Origin: UBA1444 sp964521625
Lineage (GTDB): Bacteria; Bacillota; Negativicutes; UBA1444
DNA: 64,000 nt
Direction: 5' to 3'
Assembly (NCBI GenBank): GCA_964521625.1
Contig: CAZFSM010000001.1
Coordinates: forward strand, 124,001 to 188,000
Both the position numbers and the translations under genes were made by a program. Under the pieces are notes generated by a model. That model worked only from the letters and a program-made list of their open reading frames with translations, was not told where the DNA came from and did not search any database. Positions within the stretch are counted from its first letter, which is position 1. Every line of letters starts with the position of its first letter. Shown piece by piece: positions 34,372 through 42,760 of this stretch.

Positions 34372-36288
34372 ATGAACTTATTAACCACGGAAAACCTGAC
34401 CAAGAGTTATGGCGAACGGATATTGTTTGAGCAAGTAGCCTTGAATATCAACGACGGTGATAAAATCGGCCTGATCGGCGTCAATGGAACCGGTAAAACC
34501 ACTTTTTTGCAAGTGCTGACCGGCCGTGAACCGGCCGATGCCGGCAAAGTCGTGCTGGGCAGTGGCGTGCAGCTGGAATATCTGCCACAGAATCCGACGT
34601 TCAACGACAAAGCTACTGTGCTGGAGCAGGTCTTTCAGGGGGACTCTCCGGCGATGCAGGCGATTCGCGACTATGAGCTGGCGCTGGAACAAGTTCACAG
34701 CCAGCCGGAAAACACAGAATGGCAAAAACAATTGATCCGGATGACGCAACAGATGGATGCGACCCATGCCTGGCAACTTGAAAACGATGCCAAAACGATT
34801 CTTACCCGACTGGGCATCGCCGATTTTACAGCGATTGTCAGCACCTTGTCGGGCGGTCAGCGCAAGCGGGTCGCGTTGGCAGCGGCGCTGATCCATCCGG
34901 CTGACCTGCTGATTCTCGATGAACCGACCAACCATATCGACAACGATATGGTTGCCTGGCTGGAGCAATACCTGCAGTTATACAATGGTGCCCTGCTGAT
35001 GATCACGCATGACCGTTATTTTCTTGATCGGGTTTCCAACCGGATCATCGAAATCGACAAAGGTCGGCTTTATTCCTACAATGGGAATTACGGCGATTTT
35101 CTGGTCAGCAAGGCGGAACGGGAAGAGCAGCAGGAGAGCAGCGAACAGAAGCGCCAGAACCTGCTGCGCAATGAATTGGCCTGGATCCGCCGGGGAGCGC
35201 AGGCTCGCTCCACCAAACAAAAAGCCCGTATTGAACGGTTTGAAGAACTTAGCAATCAAAAATCCAGCGCACCGACTGGTAAGCTGGAGATCGAAGCGGC
35301 TGCGACCCGGCTGGGGCGAAAAATTATCGAACTGAACAATATCCACTATGGTTATACTGTAGCCGATCTCATCGGTGATTTTAGCTACAACGTGCTGAAA
35401 AATGATCGACTGGGGATTATCGGCCCGAATGGCAGCGGCAAATCGACCCTGCTCAATCTGATTGCCGGTCGACTGACACCAACACAAGGAACGGTCGAAA
35501 TCGGCCAGACTGTCAAGATCGGCTACTTTTCGCAGGAAAGCAGTGAGATGGACGAGTCGCTACGCGTGATCGAATATATCCGCGAGGAAGCCAATTTCAT
35601 TACCACGCAAGGCGGCGAAACGATCAGCGCTTCGCAGATGCTGGAACGATTCCTGTTTGTCCCCAATAGCCAATGGCAGCCGATTGCCAAACTGTCCGGC
35701 GGCGAACGCCGTCGCTTGTTCCTGCTCAGAATTTTGATGGGCGCACCCAATATATTGTTGCTGGATGAACCGACCAATGATCTGGATGTGCAGACCCTGA
35801 CTGTGCTGGAATATTATCTGGATGATTTTCCCGGCGCGGTCATCGTAGTTTCGCACGACCGTTACTTCCTGGACCGGGTGGTGGATAAAATCTTTGTCTT
35901 TGCCGGTGATGGTTTGATTACGCAATATGTTGGCGGTTATAGTGATTATCAGGCCAAACAGGCCCTGCTTACGACGCAGGCTGAGACGAAAGAAGTGAAA
36001 CTGACTGCCTCAAAAACAGCGCCAACAACGCCGACCCGAACAGTGCGACGATTTACGTTTAATGAGCAGCGGGAGTTTGATACAATTGATGCATTGATTG
36101 CTGACGTAGAACAGGAACTGCAGGCTGTCGACAGTGAAATTGCGGTTGCCGGCAGCGATTTTGAGCGGTTGCAGACGCTGACTTCCCGCCAGACCGTATT
36201 GACGGCGAAACTGGATGAGCTGCTTGAGCGATGGACCTATCTGAATGAACTGGCGGAAGAAATCCAGAACCAGGGTCGGCAATCATAA
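34372..36288 (+). CDS. ABC-F family ATPase
   Basis: A soluble duplicated ABC protein of 638 residues without membrane domains. Domain 1 has Walker A GVNGTGKTT, signature LSGGQRKRVA and LLILDEPTNHID. Domain 2 has GPNGSGKST, LSGGERRRLF and LLLDEPTNDLD. Between them is a charged linker with RNELAWIRRGAQARSTKQKA, the P-site tRNA interaction motif region, and there is a C-terminal coiled coil after residue 545. This arrangement fits Uup/YfmR-type translation factors that resolve stalled ribosomes. AAAAGGA before the ATG at 34372 sets the start; GTG at 34366 is less likely. Confidence 0.93.
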   Translation: MNLLTTENLTKSYGERILFEQVALNINDGDKIGLIGVNGTGKTTFLQVLTGREPADAGKVVLGSGVQLEYLPQNPTFNDKATVLEQVFQGDSPAMQAIRDYELALEQVHSQPENTEWQKQLIRMTQQMDATHAWQLENDAKTILTRLGIADFTAIVSTLSGGQRKRVALAAALIHPADLLILDEPTNHIDNDMVAWLEQYLQLYNGALLMITHDRYFLDRVSNRIIEIDKGRLYSYNGNYGDFLVSKAEREEQQESSEQKRQNLLRNELAWIRRGAQARSTKQKARIERFEELSNQKSSAPTGKLEIEAAATRLGRKIIELNNIHYGYTVADLIGDFSYNVLKNDRLGIIGPNGSGKSTLLNLIAGRLTPTQGTVEIGQTVKIGYFSQESSEMDESLRVIEYIREEANFITTQGGETISASQMLERFLFVPNSQWQPIAKLSGGERRRLFLLRILMGAPNILLLDEPTNDLDVQTLTVLEYYLDDFPGAVIVVSHDRYFLDRVVDKIFVFAGDGLITQYVGGYSDYQAKQALLTTQAETKEVKLTASKTAPTTPTRTVRRFTFNEQREFDTIDALIADVEQELQAVDSEIAVAGSDFERLQTLTSRQTVLTAKLDELLERWTYLNELAEEIQNQGRQS

Positions 36289-36316
36289 AAGGAAACTTTG
36301 AATCAAGGAGGGGGTT

Positions 36317-36778
36317 ATGAATATGGGAAAAAAGATCGTGCTGTTGTTGCTATGCAGCTGGATCTGCCTATTGATTACAGGCGGAGCAACCGTGTCAGCT
36401 GCGGCAAATCCCTATCTGGTGGCTGGAATTGAGAATCCGACGGAATTCGAGACGGCCTTTGCCGCATTGCAGAAAGCAGTGGCTGCCGGTGATCGTGGTC
36501 AAGTGGCCGACTTTATCCTGTTGCCGCTAAGGGTCAATGGCTGGCTGGATGAAACGCAGGGGAAAATTTCGCGACAGTTTACTTCCCGGCAGGAAGTGAT
36601 GGATAACTACCCGGAAATTTTTACACCACAGGTTCAGGCGGCCATTCAGAAACAAAAAGTAGACAAATTGTTTGTGAATTGGCAAGGTGTGATGGTTGGC
36701 AATGGCGAAGCCTGGTTGTCTGTTGGCGTAAAAACGCCGGTGCGGTATGGGATTTTTGCCGTCAACCTGGGTCAGTAA
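36317..36778 (+). CDS. Exported protein of unknown function
   Basis: A 153-residue protein with a clear signal peptide (KKIVLLLLCSWICLLITGG followed by a probable cut after VSAAA). The mature part is a small alpha/beta domain with TEFETAFAALQKAVAAGDR at its start and a run of strands at its end. It resembles small NTF2-like or SnoaL-like folds in layout, but I do not recognise a family. The ATG at 36317 is very close to its ribosome site; the ATG at 36323 is better spaced. It lies between the ABC-F gene and a DUF523 gene. Confidence 0.75.
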   Translation: MNMGKKIVLLLLCSWICLLITGGATVSAAANPYLVAGIENPTEFETAFAALQKAVAAGDRGQVADFILLPLRVNGWLDETQGKISRQFTSRQEVMDNYPEIFTPQVQAAIQKQKVDKLFVNWQGVMVGNGEAWLSVGVKTPVRYGIFAVNLGQ

Positions 36779-36781
36779 CCG

Positions 36782-37210
36782 ATGTTTTTGGTCAGCGCCT
36801 GCCTGGCCGGTGAACGGTGCCGCTATAATGGACTGGGATTTATCTGCCCGGCAGTGGCTGCAGTGGTGGCATCCGGAGAGGCCATCGCGGTTTGTCCGGA
36901 GGTGTTGGGCGGCCTGCCGACCCCCCGTTTGCCGGCGGAAATTGTTGCTGGTCGCGTTGTGACAGTTGCTGGCGAGGATGTGACCTCCGCCTATCAGGCG
37001 GGGGCGCAGCTTGCACTGCAGATAGCAAGACAAGCCGGTTGTCGGACAGCGATCTTGAAGGCGCGATCGCCTTCGTGCGGTTGCGGACAGATTTATGACG
37101 GTAGTTTTTCCGGCCAGCTGATTGCGGGCGACGGTGTGTTCGCTGCCTTGCTCAAGACAGCAGAAATTGTAGTGCAGACGGAAGAAGATAAAATATTTAG
37201 GGATGAATGA
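36782..37210 (+). CDS. DUF523 family protein
   Basis: A 142-residue protein of the DUF523 (YbbK) family, begun by FLVSACLAGERCRYNG with two conserved cysteines. The central VCPEVLGGLPTPRLPAEI and the C-terminal ILKARSPSCGCGQIYDG complete the conserved cysteine set, which looks fit to bind a metal or iron-sulfur cluster. In some bacteria the domain is fused to DUF1722. The biochemical role is unknown. Only three bases separate it from the preceding exported protein gene, so the two are co-transcribed. Confidence 0.9.
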   Translation: MFLVSACLAGERCRYNGLGFICPAVAAVVASGEAIAVCPEVLGGLPTPRLPAEIVAGRVVTVAGEDVTSAYQAGAQLALQIARQAGCRTAILKARSPSCGCGQIYDGSFSGQLIAGDGVFAALLKTAEIVVQTEEDKIFRDE

Positions 37211-37226
37211 AACGGGTGAGTGAAAA

Positions 37227-38303
37227 GTGAAGATTGGCGCCAGAATAATCAAGACGGGGATTGCCGTCAGTATCACAATGTATTTGTGTAAGTTTTTCAA
37301 TCTGGAGCCAGCATTTTTTGGCGCCGTATCCGCAGTGGTCAACATGCAACCTTCACTGTTTTTGACTGTCAAGACAGCCAAAGACCAGATCGTGGTTCAT
37401 TTGATCGCAGTCGCCATTGGCCTGTTATTCGGCTACCTGCTTGGTGGTACGCCACTGGTCATGGGTTTGGTCAGTATCCTGCTGATCATGGTATATCTGA
37501 AAATGGGCTTGAATAGCGGTATTTCGATGGGTATTGTGGCGGCGGTCTTTGTGATGGGTTCCAGTGAAGATCTGTTTCTGCCGCACGCATTAAATCGAAC
37601 CGGTGTTATTTTTACCGGACTGACCTCCGCCATGTTCGTCAACATGTTGCTCTGGCCGCCCCGTTATAACCGGCAGCTGAAAGACCAGCTGCGCCAGGCC
37701 AATGAAGCGGCGGTGGCCTATTTTTGTCAAGCTGTCGACGAATATGTCAAACTGGAAAATCAACAACCCGAGCTTGATCCAAAGGAAAAAAATCGGGTCC
37801 ATGGCACGAATCAGGCGGTGCGCAACCTGATCAGTCTGTCGGCGCGCGAAAGTGAACTGGCGCTGGCTGGCAGTTCGAAACAAAATCAATGGCTTACTAT
37901 GGCTGGCCGGCTGGCCGGCTACAACGAAGCCCTTACTGACAAGGCTGACCGGATTTATGATCTGTTGCCGGCGCGGTTGCAGCGGCGGCATGACGCTGGC
38001 GATCCGCCGATTAGTGAAGAATTTCGGGCGATTTTAACAATCCTAGGCAGCAGCAATGAAACCATCAACCGGGTAAACAGCAAGCTGCGGAAAGTAGTGA
38101 TTGATGGCGGAACCGCGGAGCATGAACCAATTAGCGAAGCCTATTGGGAACGGTTGACCGTAGCGATCGAACAATGGCAAAGCAAACTGACTGGAAGTTA
38201 TTATGTGCACGGCCTGATTGAAGCCGCAGTTACTGCTAATGAAATCAAGTGGGCGGCCCGTGAAGGCAAAGTACTGCTCACGGAAAGCCTGCAAGCTGAA
38301 TGA
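37227..38303 (+). CDS. Aromatic acid exporter (ArAE/UPF0421) family membrane protein
   Basis: A 358-residue protein. An N-terminal membrane half holds about six short helices, opening with the family pattern KIGARIIKTGIAVSITMYLC and VVNMQPSLFLTVKTAKDQI. The C-terminal cytoplasmic half is helical (about residues 140-355). The ArAE_1 family is thought to export aromatic or other organic acids; no substrate is proven here. The start is GTG at 37227. It is 16 bp after the DUF523 gene and 43 bp before the cupin gene. Confidence 0.85.
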   Translation: MKIGARIIKTGIAVSITMYLCKFFNLEPAFFGAVSAVVNMQPSLFLTVKTAKDQIVVHLIAVAIGLLFGYLLGGTPLVMGLVSILLIMVYLKMGLNSGISMGIVAAVFVMGSSEDLFLPHALNRTGVIFTGLTSAMFVNMLLWPPRYNRQLKDQLRQANEAAVAYFCQAVDEYVKLENQQPELDPKEKNRVHGTNQAVRNLISLSARESELALAGSSKQNQWLTMAGRLAGYNEALTDKADRIYDLLPARLQRRHDAGDPPISEEFRAILTILGSSNETINRVNSKLRKVVIDGGTAEHEPISEAYWERLTVAIEQWQSKLTGSYYVHGLIEAAVTANEIKWAAREGKVLLTESLQAE

Positions 38304-38346
38304 GCGGCAGGCTGAAAATTGGGATGATGGCAAGGGGCGGGTCGTG

Positions 38347-38820
38347 ATGTTAACTACAGATGATTTTATCACTGCATTGAAAATGGAAGCGCATGTTGAA
38401 GGCGGCTATTGCTGTGAACTATTTAAAAGTTCCGAGCAAAGTGGTGAACGCCCCTTGTCTTCTTCGATTTATTATCTGTTGAAAGCGAGGCAGGTTTCGA
38501 AATTCCATCGTTTGAAGTCTGATGAACTGTGGTTTTACCACTACGGGACGTCTTTGTTGATCCACCAAATCGATGATGCCGGCAATCTGTCGACAGAGCG
38601 GTTGGGATTGGCTGTTGATCGGGGTGAACAGCCACAGAGGCTAGTGCCGCGCAACCATATTTTCGGCGCGGAGCTTGCCGGGCAGGATGGTTTTTGCCTC
38701 GTTAGCTGCGTGGTTTCACCCGGCTTTGATTACCGGGATTTTGAGCTGTTTTCCGGCGCAGAACTGTTGCGCTTGTTTCCGCAGCATGCGGCAGTGATCC
38801 GGCGATTGAACGGTTGTTGA
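38347..38820 (+). CDS. DUF985 cupin-domain protein
   Basis: A 158-residue cupin of the DUF985 type. Family motifs are the N-terminal HVEGGYCCELF and SSSIYYLLKARQVSKFHRL, and then DELWFYHYGTSL. The C-terminal strand FCLVSCVVSPGFDYRDFELF with the conserved pattern for this family closes the barrel. These proteins probably bind sugars or nucleotide sugars; the function is unsettled. Reading is open up to 38218 through the preceding gene, but AAGGGGCGG shortly before the ATG at 38347 marks the start. Confidence 0.88.
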   Translation: MLTTDDFITALKMEAHVEGGYCCELFKSSEQSGERPLSSSIYYLLKARQVSKFHRLKSDELWFYHYGTSLLIHQIDDAGNLSTERLGLAVDRGEQPQRLVPRNHIFGAELAGQDGFCLVSCVVSPGFDYRDFELFSGAELLRLFPQHAAVIRRLNGC

Positions 38821-38856
38821 ATAGAGCCTGAAGATTTTTTTGGTGGGGGTAGTGAG

Positions 38857-39288
38857 ATGATAAAAGAGTTTAAGGAATTTATTATGCGTGGCAATGTGGT
38901 CGATCTCGCAGTGGGGATTATCATAGGCGGCGCTTTTGGCAAGATCGTGTCGTCGTTTGTCAGTGATATTTTGATGCCGCCGCTGGGGTTGCTGCTAGGC
39001 AAAATTAATTTTTCCGATCTGTTTATCAACCTGTCCGGAACGGCATACCCAACAGTAGCTGCTGCTAAAGCTGCGGGAGCGCCGACAATCAACTACGGAA
39101 TCTTTATCAACACGGTCATCGACTTTCTGATTGTAGCTTTTGCGATTTACCTGATGATTGTCCAGATCAACCGGTTCAAGCAAAAACCTGTCGAAGCGCC
39201 GACGACAACCAAAGACTGCCCATTCTGTTTTTCGGCAATTCCGTTGAAAGCATTGCGCTGCCCGCATTGCACGTCCAGTCTGGAATAG
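38857..39288 (+). CDS. mscL: Large-conductance mechanosensitive channel with C-terminal zinc ribbon
   Basis: A 143-residue MscL homologue. The amphipathic N-terminus and first helix read IKEFKEFIMRGNVVDLAVG, the pore-lining IIIGGAFGKIVSSFVSD, and the second helix is FLIVAFAIYLMIVQIN. It opens under membrane tension to release solutes on osmotic downshock. Instead of the usual charged C-terminal helix bundle, the tail carries CPFC and CPHC separated by 11 residues, a zinc-ribbon pattern. The Shine-Dalgarno region is GGTGGGGG, eight or so bases before the ATG. Confidence 0.95.
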   Translation: MIKEFKEFIMRGNVVDLAVGIIIGGAFGKIVSSFVSDILMPPLGLLLGKINFSDLFINLSGTAYPTVAAAKAAGAPTINYGIFINTVIDFLIVAFAIYLMIVQINRFKQKPVEAPTTTKDCPFCFSAIPLKALRCPHCTSSLE

Positions 39289-39321
39289 CTGAAATTGTCC
39301 ATGAACTAGGCAGGAAGTGAA

Positions 39322-39377
39322 ATAAAACAGAGCCGGCGGCGAAAGAACGTTTCTACTCGCTACTGACTCTGTTTTAT
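39322..39377. terminator. Bidirectional terminator between mscL and the OsmC gene
   Basis: ATAAAACAGAG (39322-39332) pairs with CTCTGTTTTAT (39367-39377). The 34-nt interior can form a smaller GAAA-GAAC-TTTC hairpin. A/T runs on both outer sides let it serve the convergent mscL and OsmC genes. Confidence 0.7.
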
Positions 39378-39404
39378 ATTTGCGGTTGAAGCTGGCGGGA
39401 ATGT

Positions 39405-39815
39405 TTATTCTGGATAGCTGTAAGTTACGGTCTTTTTGATATCGGGGTGGAGACTGTTGAATACGGGGCATTCTTTGGCTGTCAGTTCGAGGATTTTTTT
39501 GTGTTTGGCGCTGTAATTATTGTGGGGGAATTTGAAGGTTGTAATCAGCTCGACGATACGGCGGGGTTCTGTACCCATTACTTTTGTGGTCATAACCTCG
39601 GTCCCGTCGATGTCGAATCCATGAGTCTTGGCGGCGATGCCCATGATGGTGAGAACACAGGCGCCAAAGGCGGTAGCCAGCAAATCGGTGGGCGAAAAGG
39701 CTTCGCCCCGCCCCTGGTTGTCGGTTGGCGCGTCAGTGATAAGTTTGCTGCCGGACTGAATGTGAATCGACTCGGTTCGTAAAGCACCCAGGTATTTTGT
39801 CTGTACTGTTGCCAA
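39405..39815 (-). CDS. OsmC/Ohr family peroxide-handling protein
   Basis: A 136-residue OsmC-like protein. It has the signature SPTDLLATAFGACVLTIMGIAA with the first redox cysteine and ECPVFNSLHPDIK with the second. The catalytic Arg/Glu region of the family precedes it. Such proteins use a dithiol, often lipoyl, to reduce organic hydroperoxides. The start is TTG at 39815 behind AAGGGG. A longer open frame to 40103 runs antisense through the cobalamin riboswitch and is not coding. Confidence 0.9.
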   Translation of the reverse strand: MATVQTKYLGALRTESIHIQSGSKLITDAPTDNQGRGEAFSPTDLLATAFGACVLTIMGIAAKTHGFDIDGTEVMTTKVMGTEPRRIVELITTFKFPHNNYSAKHKKILELTAKECPVFNSLHPDIKKTVTYSYPE

Positions 39816-39878
39816 GGTAGCGACACCCCTTTTTGGTTTGATTGTGGATGTATTCAACAAAAAAACGCAGCTTCCTGC

Positions 39879-39908
39879 TTGCGGCAATTCAGCAATCGCT
39901 GGTATAAT
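39879..39908 (+). promoter_or_regulatory. Promoter of the cobalamin-riboswitch transcript
   Basis: TTGCGG (39879-39884) and TATAAT (39903-39908) lie 18 bp apart. Transcription would begin about 20 nt before the aptamer. Confidence 0.75.
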
Positions 39909-39931
39909 AACCTCAACTGAATTTGTAATTT

Positions 39932-40089
39932 GGGTTGGGGTGCCCCGATGGTTCGGGGAGAATAGGGAAGGCTGAGCATGTCTGGCATGCGTAGGCGCGG
40001 GCCCACCACTGTACCGGGGAGATCTTGCAATGCCACTCGCGAGGGGAAGGCGCAATGCGTCGAAGAACCGGGAGCCAGGAGACCTGCCA
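39932..40089 (+). promoter_or_regulatory. Cobalamin riboswitch
   Basis: The aptamer shows the usual cobalamin elements in order. GGGTTGGGGTGCC opens the first helix, AGGGAAGGCTGAG and GGGCCCACCACTGTACC form the core (compare the consensus C-C-x-G-C-x-A-C-T-G-T), and the conserved B12 box is GAGCCAGGAGACCTGCC at about 40072-40088. It is followed at 40099-40134 by a terminator and then by the ArsA-like gene, so cobamide binding should shut off transcription. Confidence 0.95.
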
Positions 40090-40098
40090 CAACCGAGA

Positions 40099-40134
40099 CT
40101 CAATCCTTCGTGGATAAAGAAGGCTTTTTTTGAG
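40099..40134 (+). terminator. Expression-platform terminator of the cobalamin riboswitch
   Basis: CCTTC (40105-40109) pairs with GAAGG (40119-40123), followed by C and seven T residues. CTCAA (40099-40103) can also pair with TTGAG across the T-run. It lies about 10 nt after the B12 box and about 70 nt before the ArsA-like start. Confidence 0.85.
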
Positions 40135-40200
40135 ACATTGCGCTCAAAGTAAGCCTTTTTCTATTTTTGTCTTTGAAATTGTATTTTGATGGAGGCTGAA

Positions 40201-41250
40201 ATGAGTTTATTGGAACAAACGTTGGCACGTATTGGTGAATTGGACCGACCGGTGATGCGGCAGTTAAAACGGGAGTTGCAAAAGATTTTGCCCCTGTCCC
40301 GCAGCCTGGGGCACTTGGGCGCAATGGTCTGTCAGTACGCCGGAATTATGAGGGAAAAACACCCGCCCGCCCCGATGCCCTGCATGGTGGTGGCCTGCGC
40401 CGACCATGGAGTGGCCCGCAATGGGGTGAGCGCCTATCCAATTGATACCACGCTGCAGATGACCCGCAACTATGTAGTGACCAAAGGCGCCAGTGCAAAC
40501 GCTTTCGCCAACTATTGCGGCGCTGGCATGGTGGTGGCGGATGTGGGGGTTGCCGGCGATTTGTCGGATGCGCCGGAACTATGGCGCCGCAAGATCGCAT
40601 ACGGAACACAGGATTTTACCACCGGTCCGGCAATGAGCCGCGAACAGGCGGTTCAGGCACTGGAAACCGGGATTGAAATTGTCGAGGACCGGGTGCGTCT
40701 CGGCTACAATTGCTTCAGTCTGGGCGAGATGGGTATCGGTAATACTACGGCCAGCGCCCTGATTGTCGCCGCATTTACCGGGCTGTCGCCGGATGTGGTG
40801 ACTGGACGGGGGACTGGGATTTCCGATGCGAAGCTGCGGCATAAAATTAAATTGGTCCGCAAGGCGCTAGAATGCAACCGGCCATGCCCGGATGATGGAA
40901 TTGATGTTTTGGCGAAAGTGGGCGGTTTTGAAATTGGCGCCCTGGCCGGGGTTGTCCTGGGAGCTGCCGCCAATCGCTGTGCCGTCGTCATTGATGGACT
41001 TAATACCACGGCGGCAGCAATGGTTGCTGATGCAATCCAGCCGCGTTGCCGACAGTTTCTGTTTTCATCGCACTTATCCGGTGAACCGGCGCACATACAC
41101 GCCTTGGGATATTTGGACCTTGAGCCCTGTGTGGATATGGGAGTGCGTTTAGGAGAGGCCATCGGCGCCTCTGTCGTGGTGGAAATGCTGAAGATGTCAG
41201 TGAAAATGGTGGCTACCATGACGAAAGAAGGTGGCGCAGATCATGCTTGA
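40201..41250 (+). CDS. arsA: CobT-family alpha-ribazole phosphate synthase, ArsA-like
   Basis: A CobT homologue of 349 residues that transfers phosphoribose from nicotinate mononucleotide to the lower-ligand base of a cobamide. Catalytic segments are kept: VACADHGVARNGVSAYP, FSLGEMGIGNTTASAL with the equivalent of Salmonella CobT Glu174, and CVDMGVRLGEAIGA with the equivalent of Glu317. The second CobT-like gene directly downstream and the family of the organism make ArsA of the phenol/p-cresol-activating ArsAB enzyme the best match. TGGAGG before the ATG at 40201 sets the start. Transcription is under the cobalamin riboswitch. Confidence 0.88.
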   Translation: MSLLEQTLARIGELDRPVMRQLKRELQKILPLSRSLGHLGAMVCQYAGIMREKHPPAPMPCMVVACADHGVARNGVSAYPIDTTLQMTRNYVVTKGASANAFANYCGAGMVVADVGVAGDLSDAPELWRRKIAYGTQDFTTGPAMSREQAVQALETGIEIVEDRVRLGYNCFSLGEMGIGNTTASALIVAAFTGLSPDVVTGRGTGISDAKLRHKIKLVRKALECNRPCPDDGIDVLAKVGGFEIGALAGVVLGAAANRCAVVIDGLNTTAAAMVADAIQPRCRQFLFSSHLSGEPAHIHALGYLDLEPCVDMGVRLGEAIGASVVVEMLKMSVKMVATMTKEGGADHA

Positions 41251-42088
41251 ACAAGTTGTTGCACAGATAAAACCGCTGGATGCGGTAGCTATGGCCAAGT
41301 GTCAACTTCGGCTGGATAATTTGACCAAACCTTTGGGTAGTCTGCACGCGTTTGAACATCTGGCCTGTAAAATGGCTGGAATAACCCGCAGGCCAAGACC
41401 GCAACGAACATTTTCGGCGCTTGTGTTGATGAACGGCAGTCGGCGGACCGTAGGGATGAGCGATACTTTTGCTGCGCAGGTTTCGGCCCGGCTGATCTGT
41501 TTTGACGTTGCGGCAGTCAAAAAACCAACAGATGAGCAGGTGCTTCGGGTTGTGGAACAGGGGATGAAAATCGCCTGCTTGGCGACCATAGATGGGACGC
41601 AATTAATCGGCGTAGGTAGTGTGGGCGACCCTGATGCGGCTATGTTGGCACGGATCGTCGAACAGGTGCGCGCGGACGGTGACGGGTTGGCAATAATGAG
41701 TGCGGTCGGTAATCTGGAAGTGGCCGGGCTGGTTGGCGTCATGCTCGGTGCGGCGGCGACCGGAGCGGCAATCGTACTGGATGGCTCGCTGACAAGTGCG
41801 GCAGCTTTACTAGCCTGTAAGATTGCCCCGTCGGTGCGTGAATATCTGGTGGGATCGCATTTTTCCAACGAACCGCAGCATGCCGAAATTCTCGAACTCA
41901 TCAATCTGCCAACCTATCTGTATTTAGAAATGAATGTCGGCGAGGGGGTGGCGGCTGCGCTGGGGATTTCACTAATTCATGCGTCGCTGCATGTGCTCAA
42001 TGACATGAAAACCTTTGGTGAAGCGGAGGTCAGCGTGGCCGAGGACGGACCTGGCGCCCTGGTGCAGGACAGGAACGTACGGGATTAA
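41243..42088 (+). CDS. arsB: Degenerate CobT-family subunit, ArsB-like
   Basis: A shorter CobT-like protein of 281 residues, starting LEQVVAQIKPLDAVAMAKCQLRLDNLTKPLGSL in the family manner. It keeps the C-terminal MNVGEGVAAALGISL with the Glu317 equivalent. It lacks the ADHG segment (LVLMNGSRRTVGMSD here) and the GEMGIGNTT segment (IGVGSVGDPDA here). It therefore probably works only with its neighbour, as ArsB does with ArsA in Sporomusa ovata. The ATG at 41243 overlaps the arsA stop by 8 bp, so the two are translationally coupled. The name is inferred from the pair; direct activity is unproven. Confidence 0.82.
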   Translation: MLEQVVAQIKPLDAVAMAKCQLRLDNLTKPLGSLHAFEHLACKMAGITRRPRPQRTFSALVLMNGSRRTVGMSDTFAAQVSARLICFDVAAVKKPTDEQVLRVVEQGMKIACLATIDGTQLIGVGSVGDPDAAMLARIVEQVRADGDGLAIMSAVGNLEVAGLVGVMLGAAATGAAIVLDGSLTSAAALLACKIAPSVREYLVGSHFSNEPQHAEILELINLPTYLYLEMNVGEGVAAALGISLIHASLHVLNDMKTFGEAEVSVAEDGPGALVQDRNVRD

Positions 42089-42582
42089 CGCAGAACTTTT
42101 TGGCAGGCGATGACATCGAGCCACTGGTCGAATTTTCGACCGACCTCTTTATAATGGGCGCATTGTTCAAACCCCTGTTGTAGAAATAGGCGAAGGCTGG
42201 CTGCGTTCTGGCTGCAGATTGTTGCCACAAGGACATGGAATGCGTGCTCGTGCGCATGCTTTTCAATTTGCACGAGCGCCAACCGACCGAGTCCTTTTCC
42301 TGCATAACCGGATTTCAGATAGATACTTGCTTCGCCGGTTGCGTTGTAAGCCTCTCGGCTCTTGTGCTGACCGATACAGGCGTACCCGCAGCATTGGGAA
42401 CCCGCCAGAATAACATAGGTTTGGTAACGTGGATTTGCGAAGAAAACCAATTCGCGCATTTCTTTTGCTGTCAGCGCCTCGGCGTGAAATGTTGCGGTAG
42501 AGCTTAAAACATAGTGATTGTAAATCAGCAGGACATCGGCAAGGTGCTCTTCCTTGATTTTTTCCAAGGTAAATGTGAGCAT
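42085..42582 (-). CDS. GNAT N-acetyltransferase (phosphinothricin-acetyltransferase-like)
   Basis: A GNAT protein of 165 residues. The acetyl-CoA loop reads GYAGKGLGRLALVQIE near residue 100, preceded by the strand GEASIYLKS, and followed by CSQNAASLRLFLQQGFEQC. The pattern RIYNHYV-like LLIYNHYVLSSTATFHAE at the N-terminus is typical of phosphinothricin/methionine-sulfone acetyltransferases. The acceptor is unknown. GAAGG seven bases before the ATG at 42582 is preferred to an earlier TTG at 42600. It is convergent with arsB, overlapping it by 4 bp. Confidence 0.88.
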   Translation of the reverse strand: MLTFTLEKIKEEHLADVLLIYNHYVLSSTATFHAEALTAKEMRELVFFANPRYQTYVILAGSQCCGYACIGQHKSREAYNATGEASIYLKSGYAGKGLGRLALVQIEKHAHEHAFHVLVATICSQNAASLRLFLQQGFEQCAHYKEVGRKFDQWLDVIACQKVLR

Positions 42583-42760
42583 AGAAAAACCTTCTTTCAA
42601 TTTGCGCTGATTTAGAGGAAGAATAAAGGAAAACGACGAATTTCAGACATACAAATCTGATGCGATTCATTTCTTCAGCTGCGCGAAATATCCCTGCTTT
42701 ATTCGAAGGTCCAGACCGCTGCCTCAACCCTTGCATAGTTGGTGACAGGAAGGTGTGGCA

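Noticed and set aside
33501..34403. 300-codon minus-strand frame
   Set aside because: It is antisense to the GNAT gene, with no recognisable domain.
36527..37381. 284-codon minus-strand frame
   Set aside because: It spans three plus-strand genes with good ribosome sites and shows no domain.
38218..38346. N-terminal extension of the cupin protein
   Set aside because: It overlaps the end of the ArAE-type gene and adds no conserved residues.
39816..40103. N-terminal extension of the OsmC protein up to 40103
   Set aside because: It reads antisense through the B12 riboswitch; the conserved domain begins at the TTG at 39815, which has a ribosome site.
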